A DNA stretch of 64,000 bases. It comes from Pseudomonas campi. Lineage in GTDB: Bacteria > Pseudomonadota > Gammaproteobacteria > Pseudomonadales > Pseudomonadaceae. The stretch spans positions 4,372,926-4,436,925 of the forward strand of contig NZ_CP053697.2 in assembly GCF_013200955.2 (NCBI RefSeq), written 5' to 3'. Below are positions 44,722 through 53,434 of this stretch, one piece after another. The notes below the pieces were generated by a model. That model had not been told where the DNA came from and searched no databases. It saw only the letters and a program-made list of their open reading frames with translations. The translations under genes and the position numbers were made by a program. How positions within the stretch are numbered: position 1 is the stretch's first letter; each line of letters opens with the position of its first letter.

Positions 44722-44950
44722 ACTGGCGATCCTTCCGATCCAGTTTTACCGCTACGCCATCAGCCCGTTGATGGCCAATCACTGTCGCTTCTACCCCAGC
44801 TGTTCCTGCTACACCCAGGAAGCCATCGAACTGCATGGCGTCCTGCGGGGTGGCTGGCTTGGCATTCGTCGCCTGAGCCGCTGTCATCCCTGGAACCCCG
44901 GTGGTTACGATCCGGTTCCGCCTCTTTCTCCCCCTTCGATGACCGAGTAA
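44714..44950 (+). CDS. yidD: Membrane protein insertion efficiency factor YidD
   Basis: Small amphipathic protein (78 aa) that aids YidC-dependent membrane insertion. The family core is intact: FYRYAISPL, then CRFYPSCSCYTQEAIELHG and RCHPWNPGGYDPVP, with the three conserved cysteines plus one. It overlaps the end of rnpA and stops three bases before yidC. Confidence 0.95.
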   Translation: MRKLAILPIQFYRYAISPLMANHCRFYPSCSCYTQEAIELHGVLRGGWLGIRRLSRCHPWNPGGYDPVPPLSPPSMTE

Positions 44951-44953
44951 TCC

Positions 44954-46621
44954 ATGGATATCCAACGCTCGATCCTGCTCGTCGCCCTGGCAATCGTCTC
45001 CTACCTGATGGTTCTGCAGTGGAACGAAGACTATGGCCAGGCTGCTCTGCCGACCCAGAGTGCCGCTGTTGCCAGCAACAGTAATCCGGATCTGCCCGAT
45101 GCGCCGGCAGTCGCCAGCAGCAACGACGACATCCCGGCTGCCAACAGTGAACAGGCTCAGCCTGAAAGCACTGCCGCCGTCAGCGATCAGCTGATCCGGG
45201 TGAAGACCGACGTGCTCGACCTGGCCATCGATCCGCGTGGTGGCGACATCGTGCAGTTGACTCTGCCGGCTTACCCGCGTCGTCAGGATCGTCCGGAGAT
45301 TCCGTTCCAGCTGTTCGACAACGGTGGCGAGCGCCTGTACCTGGCCCAGAGCGGCCTGATCGGCAGCAACGCACCGGACAAGAGCAGCGGTCGCGCCCTG
45401 TGGAGCAGCGCACAGCAGCAGTACCAACTGGCCGACGGCCAGGACGAATTGGTCGTCGAGCTGAAATACAGCGAAGCCGGGGTCAACTACATCAAGCGCT
45501 TCAGCTTCAAGCGCGGCCAGTACGAACTGGACGTGGCCTACCGGATCGACAACCAGTCGACCCAGGCCTGGAGCGGCAACATGTTTGCCCAGCTCAAGCG
45601 CGACAGCAGCGGTGATCCGTCGTCGACCACTGCCACCGGCACCGCGACCTACCTGGGCGCCGCCATGTGGACCAGCGAAGAGCCGTACAAGAAAGTGTCG
45701 ATGAGCGACATGGACAAGCAGGCCGACAAGGAAACCGTGCAGGGTGGCTGGGTCGCCTGGCTGCAGCACTACTTCGTCACCGCCTGGATTCCGGGCAAAG
45801 ACACCAGCAACGTGGTGCAGACCCGCAAAGATACCAAGGGTAACTACATCATCGGCTTCACCGGCCCGACCCTCAGCGTCGCTGCCGGCGCCCAGGCCGA
45901 GACCAGCGCCATCCTCTACGCCGGTCCGAAGATCCAGAAGCACCTGGGCGAACTGTCCCCGGGCCTGGAGCTGACCGTCGACTACGGCATCCTGTGGTTC
46001 CTCGCCCAGCCGATCTTCTGGCTGCTGGAACATATCCACAGCATCCTGGGTAACTGGGGCTGGTCGATCATCGTCCTGACCATCATCATCAAACTGGCGT
46101 TCTTCCCGCTGTCCGCCGCCAGCTACAAGTCGATGGCGCGCATGCGTGCGGTGTCGCCGAAGCTGGCCGCGCTGAAAGAACAGCATGGTGACGATCGCCA
46201 GAAGATGTCCCAGGCGATGATGGAGCTGTACAAGAAAGAGAAGATCAACCCGCTCGGTGGCTGCCTGCCGATCCTGGTGCAGATGCCGGTATTCCTGGCG
46301 CTCTACTGGACCCTCCTGGAAAGCGTGGAAATGCGCCAGGCCCCGTGGCTGCTGTGGATCACCGACCTGTCGATCAAGGATCCGTTCTTCCTCCTGCCGA
46401 TCATCATGGGCGCCACCATGTTCATCCAGCAGCAGCTCAACCCGACGCCGCCGGATCCTATGCAGGCCAAGGTGATGAAGCTGATGCCTATCATCTTCAC
46501 CTTCTTCTTCCTCTGGTTCCCCGCTGGTCTGGTGCTGTACTGGGTGGTCAACAACGTCCTGTCCATCGCCCAGCAGTGGTACATTACCCGCAAGATCGAG
46601 GCGGCCGCGGCGAAAGCCTGA
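44954..46621 (+). CDS. yidC: Membrane protein insertase YidC
   Basis: Inner-membrane insertase (555 aa) of the YidC/Oxa1/Alb3 family. First membrane segment at about 5-22, then a Ser/Ala-rich linker, a large periplasmic beta-sandwich domain (about 75-330), and five C-terminal membrane segments from about residue 345, including NWGWSIIVLTIIIKLAFFPLS with the conserved Arg region after it and NPLGGCLPILVQMPVFLALY. It closes the rpmH-rnpA-yidD-yidC unit. Confidence 0.97.
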   Translation: MDIQRSILLVALAIVSYLMVLQWNEDYGQAALPTQSAAVASNSNPDLPDAPAVASSNDDIPAANSEQAQPESTAAVSDQLIRVKTDVLDLAIDPRGGDIVQLTLPAYPRRQDRPEIPFQLFDNGGERLYLAQSGLIGSNAPDKSSGRALWSSAQQQYQLADGQDELVVELKYSEAGVNYIKRFSFKRGQYELDVAYRIDNQSTQAWSGNMFAQLKRDSSGDPSSTTATGTATYLGAAMWTSEEPYKKVSMSDMDKQADKETVQGGWVAWLQHYFVTAWIPGKDTSNVVQTRKDTKGNYIIGFTGPTLSVAAGAQAETSAILYAGPKIQKHLGELSPGLELTVDYGILWFLAQPIFWLLEHIHSILGNWGWSIIVLTIIIKLAFFPLSAASYKSMARMRAVSPKLAALKEQHGDDRQKMSQAMMELYKKEKINPLGGCLPILVQMPVFLALYWTLLESVEMRQAPWLLWITDLSIKDPFFLLPIIMGATMFIQQQLNPTPPDPMQAKVMKLMPIIFTFFFLWFPAGLVLYWVVNNVLSIAQQWYITRKIEAAAAKA

Positions 46622-46641
46622 CCCTCCTCGCCGCTGCACTG

Positions 46642-46665
46642 AACGCCCCCTCGTGGGGCGTTTTG
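46642..46665 (+). terminator. Hairpin terminator after yidC
   Basis: AACGCCCC and GGGGCGTT pair around five bases, followed by a short T run. Confidence 0.7.
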
Positions 46666-46685
46666 CTATCCGTCACAAACACTTT

Positions 46686-46751
46686 GTAGGAGCGAGCTCT
46701 GCTCGCGAACCCTGGCAGCAACATACCTTCGCGAGCAGAGCTCGCTCCTAC
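46686..46751. repeat. REP pair of the GTAGGAGCGAGC family
   Basis: GTAGGAGCGAGCTCTGCTCGCGAA faces its mirror across about 18 bases, so each arm is itself a small hairpin (a REPIN-like doublet). This is the well-known Pseudomonas REP type. It fills the yidC-mnmE gap. Confidence 0.9.
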
Positions 46752-46775
46752 CTTCCAACCTGCGAGTAAGCCGCC

Positions 46776-48143
46776 ATGAATGCCGCCCGTGAAACCATCG
46801 CCGCCGTCGCCACCGCCCAGGGTCGTGGCGGGGTCGGCATCGTGCGGGTCTCCGGGCCACGGGCGCGGGCGATCGGCATCACCTTGAGCGGCCTCGAAGC
46901 CAAGCCACGGCATGCCCACTACGGGCCGTGGCACGACAACGAAGGTGAGGTGATCGACCAGGGCCTGCTGCTGTTCTTTCCCGGCCCGCATTCCTTTACC
47001 GGTGAAGACGTGCTGGAACTGCAGGGCCACGGCGGCCCGGTGGTGCTCGACATGCTCCTGCAGCGCTGCCTGCAGCTCGGCGCTCGCCAGGCGCGGCCCG
47101 GTGAGTTCAGCGAGCGCGCCTTCCTCAACGACAAGCTCGACCTGGCCCAGGCCGAGGCCATCGCCGACCTGATCGAAGCCAGCTCGGCCCAGGCCGCACG
47201 CAATGCCTTGCGCTCGCTGCAGGGCGAGTTCTCGCGGCGCGTGCATGGTCTGACCGAGAAACTGATCGAGCTGCGTATCTACGTGGAAGCGGCGATCGAC
47301 TTCCCCGAGGAAGAAATCGACTTCCTCGCCGATGGCCATGTACTTGGTCTGCTGGATGGCGTGCGCGAAAACTTATCCACAGTGCTGCGCGAAGCCGGCC
47401 AAGGCGCCCTGCTGCGTGATGGCATGACTGTGGTCATCGCCGGGCGGCCCAACGCCGGCAAGTCCAGCCTGCTCAACGCCCTGGCCGGGCGCGAGGCGGC
47501 GATCGTCACCGAGATCGCCGGGACCACCCGCGACGTGCTGCGCGAACATATCCACATCGACGGCATGCCATTGCACGTGGTGGATACCGCGGGCCTGCGC
47601 GATACCGACGACCAGGTCGAGAAGATCGGCGTGGAGCGCGCGCTAAAAGCCATCGGCGAGGCCGATCGGGTGCTGCTGGTAGTCGACTCGACCGCGCCGG
47701 AAGCCGCCGATCCTTTTGCCCTGTGGCCGGAGTTCCTCGACCAGCGTCCAGACCCGGCGCGGGTCACCCTGATCCGCAACAAGGCCGACCTGTCCGGTGA
47801 GGCCGTAGCGCTGGATACCTGCGCGGACGGCCATGTCACCCTCAGCCTGTCGGCCAAGTCCAACGACGGCCTGGATCTGCTGCGCGAACACCTCAAGGCC
47901 TGCATGGGCTACCAGCAGACCACCGAGAACAGCTTCAGCGCCCGCCGCCGCCACCTGGAAGCCCTGCGCCAGGCCTCTAGCCACCTCGAGCACGGCCGCG
48001 CCCAGCTGACCCTGGCTGGGGCCGGCGAGCTGCTGGCCGAGGATCTGCGTCAGGCCCAACAAGCCCTGGGTGAGATCACCGGCGCCTTCAGCTCCGACGA
48101 CCTGCTCGGGCGCATCTTCTCCAGCTTCTGCATCGGTAAATAA
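46776..48143 (+). CDS. mnmE: tRNA modification GTPase MnmE
   Basis: GTPase (455 aa) that with MnmG makes 5-carboxymethylaminomethyl uridine at the tRNA wobble position. The N-terminal folate-binding domain starts METIAA-like and holds GxGGVGIVRVSG. The G domain is inserted in a helical domain: G1 GRPNAGKS at 223-230, G3 DTAGLRDTDD, and NKAD as G4. The C-terminal catalytic CIGK is intact. A perfect DnaA box lies inside the gene at 47373. Confidence 0.97.
   Translation: MNAARETIAAVATAQGRGGVGIVRVSGPRARAIGITLSGLEAKPRHAHYGPWHDNEGEVIDQGLLLFFPGPHSFTGEDVLELQGHGGPVVLDMLLQRCLQLGARQARPGEFSERAFLNDKLDLAQAEAIADLIEASSAQAARNALRSLQGEFSRRVHGLTEKLIELRIYVEAAIDFPEEEIDFLADGHVLGLLDGVRENLSTVLREAGQGALLRDGMTVVIAGRPNAGKSSLLNALAGREAAIVTEIAGTTRDVLREHIHIDGMPLHVVDTAGLRDTDDQVEKIGVERALKAIGEADRVLLVVDSTAPEAADPFALWPEFLDQRPDPARVTLIRNKADLSGEAVALDTCADGHVTLSLSAKSNDGLDLLREHLKACMGYQQTTENSFSARRRHLEALRQASSHLEHGRAQLTLAGAGELLAEDLRQAQQALGEITGAFSSDDLLGRIFSSFCIGK
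47373..47381. promoter_or_regulatory. DnaA box inside mnmE
   Basis: Perfect TTATCCACA, about 1 kb from the box cluster between mnmE and mnmG. Confidence 0.5.
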
Positions 48144-48621
48144 ACCAGCCTTCGTAGCATCCGCCTGCCTGGTTCAAGGCGGATCCCCCCTGCCCGAAAG
48201 TTATCCAATGGGCAGCCAAGGCGAACCTAAGCCCTGTGGAAAACCAGGCCTAAGCCCGGTCTATAAGTAGGCTTGAAAGCTGAAGATAAAACCGGCTGTG
48301 CATAACTAGCCATTCCATCCACAGCTAATGAGCAGCTTGCCCAGTGGAAAGTGCCAGGATCAGCACAGCCTTATCATTCTCTGTACAGCTTGCCAGCAAA
48401 GGCCTGCAGAACGTTATCCACAGAAAAGGCCTTGACCATATATAAATATAAAAATAAGGCTTTATAAAACTTCATTCTTTTATTCTCTATAAACCTGAAG
48501 CCTTACCGACTGGCTATTTTTTGTGCAGAAGGCTTCATTCACTCCGGCTAAGTCCCTATACTTGCGCCCCTTCTCGCTTTTCAATCAAAAGCCCCCCTTT
48601 TCTACAGGCACGAGGTGCGTG
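48144..48621. other. Origin-like DnaA-box region between mnmE and mnmG
   Basis: 478 bp without a gene. It holds the perfect boxes TGTGCATAA (48297-48305, fits TTATNCACA) and TTATCCACA (48414-48422), near matches TTATCCAAT (48201), TGTGGAAAA (48235) and CCATCCACA (48315), and right after the last perfect box an extremely AT-rich tract (48437-48492). Boxes on one side and AT-rich DNA on the other is the layout of an origin. P. aeruginosa has been reported to carry two origin-type fragments. Confidence 0.65.
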
Positions 48622-50514
48622 GTGGACTTCCCTTCCCGTTTTGACGTGATCGTGATCGGTGGCGGTCATGCCGGTACCGAGGCTGCATTGGCAGCGGCAC
48701 GCATGGGCGTGAAGACCCTACTGCTGACCCACAACGTGGAAACCCTCGGCCAGATGAGCTGCAACCCGGCCATCGGTGGTATCGGCAAGAGCCACCTGGT
48801 CAAGGAAATCGACGCACTCGGCGGCGCCATGGCGATTGCCACCGACAAGGGCGGCATCCAGTTTCGCGTGCTCAATAGCCGCAAGGGCCCGGCCGTACGT
48901 GCCACTCGCGCGCAGGCTGACCGCGTGCTGTACAAAGCCGCGATCCGCGAGATCCTGGAAAACCAGCCCAACCTGTGGATATTTCAGCAAGCCGCCGACG
49001 ACTTGATCGTCGAGCAGGACCAGGTCAAAGGCGTGGTCACCCAGATGGGCCTGCGCTTCTTCGCCGATTCGGTGGTGCTGACCACCGGAACCTTCCTCGG
49101 CGGACTTATCCACATCGGCCTGCAGAACTACTCCGGCGGTCGCGCCGGCGATCCGCCCTCGATCGCCCTGGCCCAGCGCCTGCGTGAACTACCGCTGCGC
49201 GTCGGTCGCCTGAAGACCGGCACCCCACCGCGCATCGACGGCCGTTCGGTAGATTTCTCGCTGATGGCCGAGCAACCGGGCGATACGCCGATCCCGGTGA
49301 TGTCCTTCATGGGTAACAAGGACATGCATCCACGGCAGATCAGCTGCTGGATGACCCATACCAACGCGCGCACCCACGAGATCATCGCCAGCAACCTGGA
49401 TCGCTCGCCGATGTACTCCGGGGTGATCGAAGGAATCGGCCCGCGTTACTGCCCGTCGATCGAGGACAAGATCCATCGCTTCGCCGACAAGGACAGCCAC
49501 CAGGTGTTCATCGAGCCGGAAGGCCTGACCACCCATGAGCTCTACCCCAATGGCATTTCCACCTCACTGCCATTCGATGTGCAGCTGCAGATCGTGCGTT
49601 CCATCCGTGGAATGGAGAACGCCCATATCGTGCGGCCCGGCTACGCCATCGAGTACGACTACTTCGATCCGCGCGACCTGAAATACAGCCTGGAGACCAA
49701 GGTCATCGGCGGCCTGTTCTTCGCCGGGCAGATCAACGGCACCACCGGCTACGAAGAGGCTGGCGCCCAGGGCCTGCTGGCCGGCGCCAACGCAGCGCTG
49801 CGCGCCCAGGGCAAGCAAGCCTGGTGCCCGCGCCGCGACGAGGCCTATATCGGCGTGCTGGTCGACGACCTGATCACCCTGGGCACCCAGGAGCCGTACC
49901 GCATGTTCACCTCGCGCGCCGAATACCGGCTGATCCTGCGTGAGGACAATGCCGACCTGCGCCTGACCGAGAAAGGCCGCGAGCTGGGCCTGGTCGACGA
50001 CGCGCGTTGGGCTGCCTTCGAAGCCAAGCGCGAAGGCATCGTCCAGGAAGAACAGCGCCTGAAGAGCACCTGGGTGCGCCCGGGTACGCCCCAGGGCGAT
50101 GCGATCATGGAGCGCTTCGGCACGCCGCTGACCCATGAGTACAACCTGCTCAACCTGCTCAGCCGTCCGGAAATCGACTACGCCAGCCTGATCGCAGTGA
50201 CCGGCGCCGGGGCCAGCGACCCACAGGTCGCCGAGCAGATCGAGATCAAGACCAAGTACGCCGGCTACATCGAACGCCAGCAGGAAGAAATTGAGCGCCT
50301 GCGCGCCAGTGAAGACACCCAGCTGCCGGCCGACATGGACTACGCCGGGATTTCCGGGTTGTCCAAGGAGATCCAGGGCAAGCTCGGCAACAGCCGCCCG
50401 CAGACCCTGGGTCAGGCTTCGCGTATCCCCGGCGTAACCCCGGCGGCGATTTCCCTGCTGCTGATCCATTTGAAGAAACGCGGCGCTGGCCGTCAGCTGG
50501 AGCAAAGCGCCTGA
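48622..50514 (+). CDS. mnmG: tRNA uridine-5-carboxymethylaminomethyl modification enzyme MnmG
   Basis: FAD-binding partner of MnmE (630 aa). The flavin motif GGGHAG is at 13-18; MSCNPAIGGIGKSHLVKEIDALGG and the second GidA signature GQINGTTGYEEAGAQGL are intact. GTG at 48622, with GAGG at 48612, gives MDFPSRFDV and exactly the 630-residue length of the orthologues; the upstream frame from 48523 is rejected. A perfect DnaA box lies at 49106. It starts the mnmG-rsmG-parA-parB operon. Confidence 0.97.
   Translation: MDFPSRFDVIVIGGGHAGTEAALAAARMGVKTLLLTHNVETLGQMSCNPAIGGIGKSHLVKEIDALGGAMAIATDKGGIQFRVLNSRKGPAVRATRAQADRVLYKAAIREILENQPNLWIFQQAADDLIVEQDQVKGVVTQMGLRFFADSVVLTTGTFLGGLIHIGLQNYSGGRAGDPPSIALAQRLRELPLRVGRLKTGTPPRIDGRSVDFSLMAEQPGDTPIPVMSFMGNKDMHPRQISCWMTHTNARTHEIIASNLDRSPMYSGVIEGIGPRYCPSIEDKIHRFADKDSHQVFIEPEGLTTHELYPNGISTSLPFDVQLQIVRSIRGMENAHIVRPGYAIEYDYFDPRDLKYSLETKVIGGLFFAGQINGTTGYEEAGAQGLLAGANAALRAQGKQAWCPRRDEAYIGVLVDDLITLGTQEPYRMFTSRAEYRLILREDNADLRLTEKGRELGLVDDARWAAFEAKREGIVQEEQRLKSTWVRPGTPQGDAIMERFGTPLTHEYNLLNLLSRPEIDYASLIAVTGAGASDPQVAEQIEIKTKYAGYIERQQEEIERLRASEDTQLPADMDYAGISGLSKEIQGKLGNSRPQTLGQASRIPGVTPAAISLLLIHLKKRGAGRQLEQSA
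49106..49114. promoter_or_regulatory. DnaA box inside mnmG
   Basis: Perfect TTATCCACA within mnmG. Confidence 0.5.
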
Positions 50515-51161
50515 TGTCTGCCGTTACCCCACGCCATGCCGAAGAACTCGCGCAAGGCGCGCAGACGCTGGGCGTCGCCGTATCCGCCGAGCAGCAGGCG
50601 CAGTTGCTGGCCTACCTGGCGCTGCTGATCAAGTGGAACAAGGCCTACAACCTGACCGCCGTGCGCAACCCGGACGAAATGGTCTCGCGTCATCTGCTCG
50701 ACAGCCTGAGCGTGGTGTCCTTCGTCGCCGCGCATGGCGACAACTGGCTGGACGTCGGCAGTGGCGGCGGCATGCCGGGTATTCCCCTGGCCATCCTGTT
50801 CCCCGAGCGGCGCTTCACCCTGCTCGACTCCAACGGCAAGAAGACCCGCTTCCTCACTCAGGTGAAGCTGGAGCTGAAACTGGCCAACCTGGAGGTTATC
50901 CACAGCCGGGTCGAAGAGTTCCAGCCAGAGGTGCCCTTCAGCGGTATCTGCTCGCGCGCCTTCAGCTCACTGCAGGACTTCTCCGACTGGACCCGCCACC
51001 TGGGTAACGGCGATAGCCATTGGCTGGCGATGAAAGGCGTGCACCCGGACGACGAGCTGCAGGCCCTGCCAGCGGACTTTCGCCTGCAAAGCACGCACGT
51101 GCTCAAGGTTCCCGGTTGCCAAGGCCAGCGCCATCTGTTGATACTGCGTCGCTTGGTCTAG
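50514..51161 (+). CDS. rsmG: 16S rRNA (guanine-527-N7)-methyltransferase
   Basis: RsmG/GidB (215 aa) methylates G527 of 16S rRNA; loss gives low-level streptomycin resistance. SAM motif DVGSGGGMPGIPLAI and the following LLDSNGKKTRFL are intact, as is NLTAVRNPDEMVSRHLLDSL. The start overlaps the mnmG stop (TGATG). A perfect DnaA box lies at 50896. Confidence 0.97.
   Translation: MSAVTPRHAEELAQGAQTLGVAVSAEQQAQLLAYLALLIKWNKAYNLTAVRNPDEMVSRHLLDSLSVVSFVAAHGDNWLDVGSGGGMPGIPLAILFPERRFTLLDSNGKKTRFLTQVKLELKLANLEVIHSRVEEFQPEVPFSGICSRAFSSLQDFSDWTRHLGNGDSHWLAMKGVHPDDELQALPADFRLQSTHVLKVPGCQGQRHLLILRRLV
50896..50904. promoter_or_regulatory. DnaA box inside rsmG
   Basis: Perfect TTATCCACA within rsmG. Confidence 0.5.
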
Positions 51162-51174
51162 GGGGAACGGCAGC

Positions 51175-51963
51175 ATGGCTAAAGTATTCGCGATCGCCAA
51201 CCAGAAAGGCGGGGTCGGCAAGACCACTACCTGCATCAATCTGGCGGCATCCCTGGTCGCTACCAAGCGCCGTGTGCTGCTGATCGACCTCGACCCGCAG
51301 GGCAACGCCACCATGGGCAGCGGCGTCGACAAACAGACCCTGGAACACTCGATCTACGATGTACTGATCGGCGAAAGCACGGTCGGCGAAGCCATGCAGT
51401 TCTCCGAGCATGGCGGCTACCAGCTGCTGCCGGCCAACCGCGACCTGACCGCCGCCGAAGTCGTCCTGCTGGAAATGAAGATGAAGGAGAGCCGCCTGCG
51501 CTATGCGCTGGCGCCGATCCGCGAGAACTACGACTACATCCTCATCGACTGTCCGCCGGCGCTGTCCATGCTCACGGTCAACGCCCTGGTCGCCGCCGAC
51601 GGGGTGATCATCCCCATGCAGTGCGAGTACTACGCCCTGGAAGGCCTGAGTGACCTGGTCAACAGCATCCAGCGCATCGCCGAGCTGCTCAACCCGAGCC
51701 TGAAGATCGAAGGCCTGCTGCGCACCATGTATGACCCGCGCATCAGCCTGACCAACGACGTCACCGCGCAGCTCAAGGAGCATTTCGGCGACAAGCTCTA
51801 CGACGTGGTCATCCCGCGTAACGTACGCCTGGCCGAGGCGCCCAGCTTCGGCATGCCGGCGCTGGTCTACGACAAGCAATCCCGTGGTGCCATTGCCTAC
51901 CTGGCATTGGCCGGCGAACTGGTGCGCCGTCAGCGCAGCAGCGCCAAAACTGCTACCGCCTAA
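51175..51963 (+). CDS. parA: Chromosome partitioning ATPase ParA
   Basis: Deviant-Walker ATPase of the ParA/Soj family (262 aa), which moves ParB-parS complexes and so segregates the origin. The Walker motif KGGVGKTT is at 11-18; LIDLDPQGNATMG and the LIDCPPALSMLT Walker B follow. It is of the short chromosomal type without an N-terminal DNA-binding extension. It follows rsmG by 13 bp and precedes parB by 8 bp. Confidence 0.97.
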   Translation: MAKVFAIANQKGGVGKTTTCINLAASLVATKRRVLLIDLDPQGNATMGSGVDKQTLEHSIYDVLIGESTVGEAMQFSEHGGYQLLPANRDLTAAEVVLLEMKMKESRLRYALAPIRENYDYILIDCPPALSMLTVNALVAADGVIIPMQCEYYALEGLSDLVNSIQRIAELLNPSLKIEGLLRTMYDPRISLTNDVTAQLKEHFGDKLYDVVIPRNVRLAEAPSFGMPALVYDKQSRGAIAYLALAGELVRRQRSSAKTATA

Positions 51964-51971
51964 GGAATCCC

Positions 51972-52844
51972 ATGGCCATCAAGAAACGTGGACTCGGCCG
52001 CGGGCTAGATGCCCTGCTCGGCGGCACCTCCGCCGCTGCCCTGGAAAACGAAGCCGTACAGGCTGACACGCGCGAACTGCAGCACCTGCCGCTGGACCTG
52101 GTGCAGCGTGGCAAGTACCAGCCGCGCCGCGACATGGACCCGGGCGCGCTCGAAGAGCTGGCCAACTCGATCAGGGCCCAAGGCGTGATGCAGCCGATCG
52201 TGGTGCGCCCCATTGGTGGCGGCCGCTTCGAGATCATCGCCGGTGAACGCCGCTGGCGTGCCAGCCAGCAGGCCGGTCTGGAGAAGATCCCGGCCATGGT
52301 CCGTGAAGTAACGGACGAAGCCGCCATCGCCATGGCGCTGATCGAGAACATCCAGCGCGAAGACCTCAACCCGATCGAGGAAGCCGTGGCCCTGCAGCGC
52401 CTGCAGCAGGAATTCGAACTGACTCAGCAGCAGGTCGCCGATGCGGTGGGCAAGTCGCGTGCGACCATCACCAACCTGCTGCGCCTGATCGCCTTGCCGG
52501 AAGAGATCAAGACCCTGCTGTCCCACGGCGACCTGGAAATGGGTCATGCCCGTGCCCTGCTCGGTTTGCCCGCGGAACAGCAGGTCGAAGGTGCGCGACA
52601 CGTTGTCGCACGCGGCCTGACGGTGCGGCAGACCGAGGCCCTGGTGCGCCAGTGGTTGAACAGCAAGGAAAAACCGGTCGCGGTGGTCAAGTCCGATCCG
52701 GACATCAGCCGTCTGGAACAGCGCCTGGCCGAGAAGCTAGGGGCTCCGGTGCAGATCAAGCATGGTCAGAAGGGCAAGGGCCAACTGGTCATCCGCTACA
52801 GCTCGCTGGACGAGTTGCAGGGCGTTTTGGCGCACATTCGCTGA
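51972..52844 (+). CDS. parB: Chromosome partitioning protein ParB
   Basis: ParB (290 aa), a parS-binding CTP-dependent clamp. The N-terminal KKRGLGRGLDALLGG motif stimulates ParA; the CTPase domain (about 40-130) contains GGGRFEIIAGERRWRASQ and LIENIQREDLNPIEEA; the HTH domain follows (QQQVADAVGKSRATITNLLRL), and the C-terminal dimer domain ends LVIRYSSLDELQGVLAHIR. Its targets are the parS sites in recF. Confidence 0.97.
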   Translation: MAIKKRGLGRGLDALLGGTSAAALENEAVQADTRELQHLPLDLVQRGKYQPRRDMDPGALEELANSIRAQGVMQPIVVRPIGGGRFEIIAGERRWRASQQAGLEKIPAMVREVTDEAAIAMALIENIQREDLNPIEEAVALQRLQQEFELTQQQVADAVGKSRATITNLLRLIALPEEIKTLLSHGDLEMGHARALLGLPAEQQVEGARHVVARGLTVRQTEALVRQWLNSKEKPVAVVKSDPDISRLEQRLAEKLGAPVQIKHGQKGKGQLVIRYSSLDELQGVLAHIR

Positions 52845-52907
52845 TTCGGGGAAACAATTGCACATCTTTGATGCTGGGGCGGACGGTCGGAATTCACTAC
52901 CGGCCAG

Positions 52908-52936
52908 TTGAATGGGGGTAGAACCCACCCTATACT
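52908..52936 (+). promoter_or_regulatory. Sigma-70 promoter of the atp operon
   Basis: TTGAAT (52908-52913), a 17-bp spacer, then TATACT (52931-52936), about 75 bp before atpI. Confidence 0.75.
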
Positions 52937-53010
52937 TCGCGCGCATTTTGTCGGCACAAAATATGCCAAGTGATTGATTTTAGGCGGCCGACGCCAGAGG
53001 AACAGTAGTG

Positions 53011-53418
53011 ATGGATGCCCGCACGCAGAACCGCCTGCCCTTCCATCGTTTGCCGGTTTTTCCGGTGCTGCTGGCTCAATTGGCCGTGTTGCTGCTGGCT
53101 GCTGCTACCCTGTACGGCTGGCGCGGCCCGGTGAGCGGTTACTCGGGACTCTGTGGGGGGCTGATTGCCTGGCTGCCCAACCTGTATTTCGCCCACAAGG
53201 CGTTCCGTTTCAGCGGGGCGCGGGCTGCTCAGAACATCGTCCGGTCTTTTTATGCCGGCGAGGCGGGCAAACTGATTCTGACGGCAGCGTTATTCACGCT
53301 GGCGTTTGCAGGGGTGAAACCTCTGGAAGCACTGGCGCTGTTCGGTGTCTTCCTGCTGACCCAGATGGTCAACTGGTTTGCACCGCTGCTGATGAGTACA
53401 AGACTTTCGAGACCTTAG
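53011..53418 (+). CDS. atpI: ATP synthase protein I
   Basis: Small membrane protein (135 aa, four hydrophobic segments) thought to help assemble the c-ring. It carries the family GLCGGLIAWLPNLYFAHKAF and SFYAGEAGKLILT segments. ATG at 53011 follows AGAGGA; a GTG at 53008 is in frame but less likely. First gene of the atp operon. Confidence 0.92.
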   Translation: MDARTQNRLPFHRLPVFPVLLAQLAVLLLAAATLYGWRGPVSGYSGLCGGLIAWLPNLYFAHKAFRFSGARAAQNIVRSFYAGEAGKLILTAALFTLAFAGVKPLEALALFGVFLLTQMVNWFAPLLMSTRLSRP

Positions 53419-53434
53419 AGCGTTTGAGGCAAAC

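Noticed and set aside
44669..46639. 656-codon open frame antisense to yidD and yidC
   Set aside because: Low-complexity product, opposite to certain genes.
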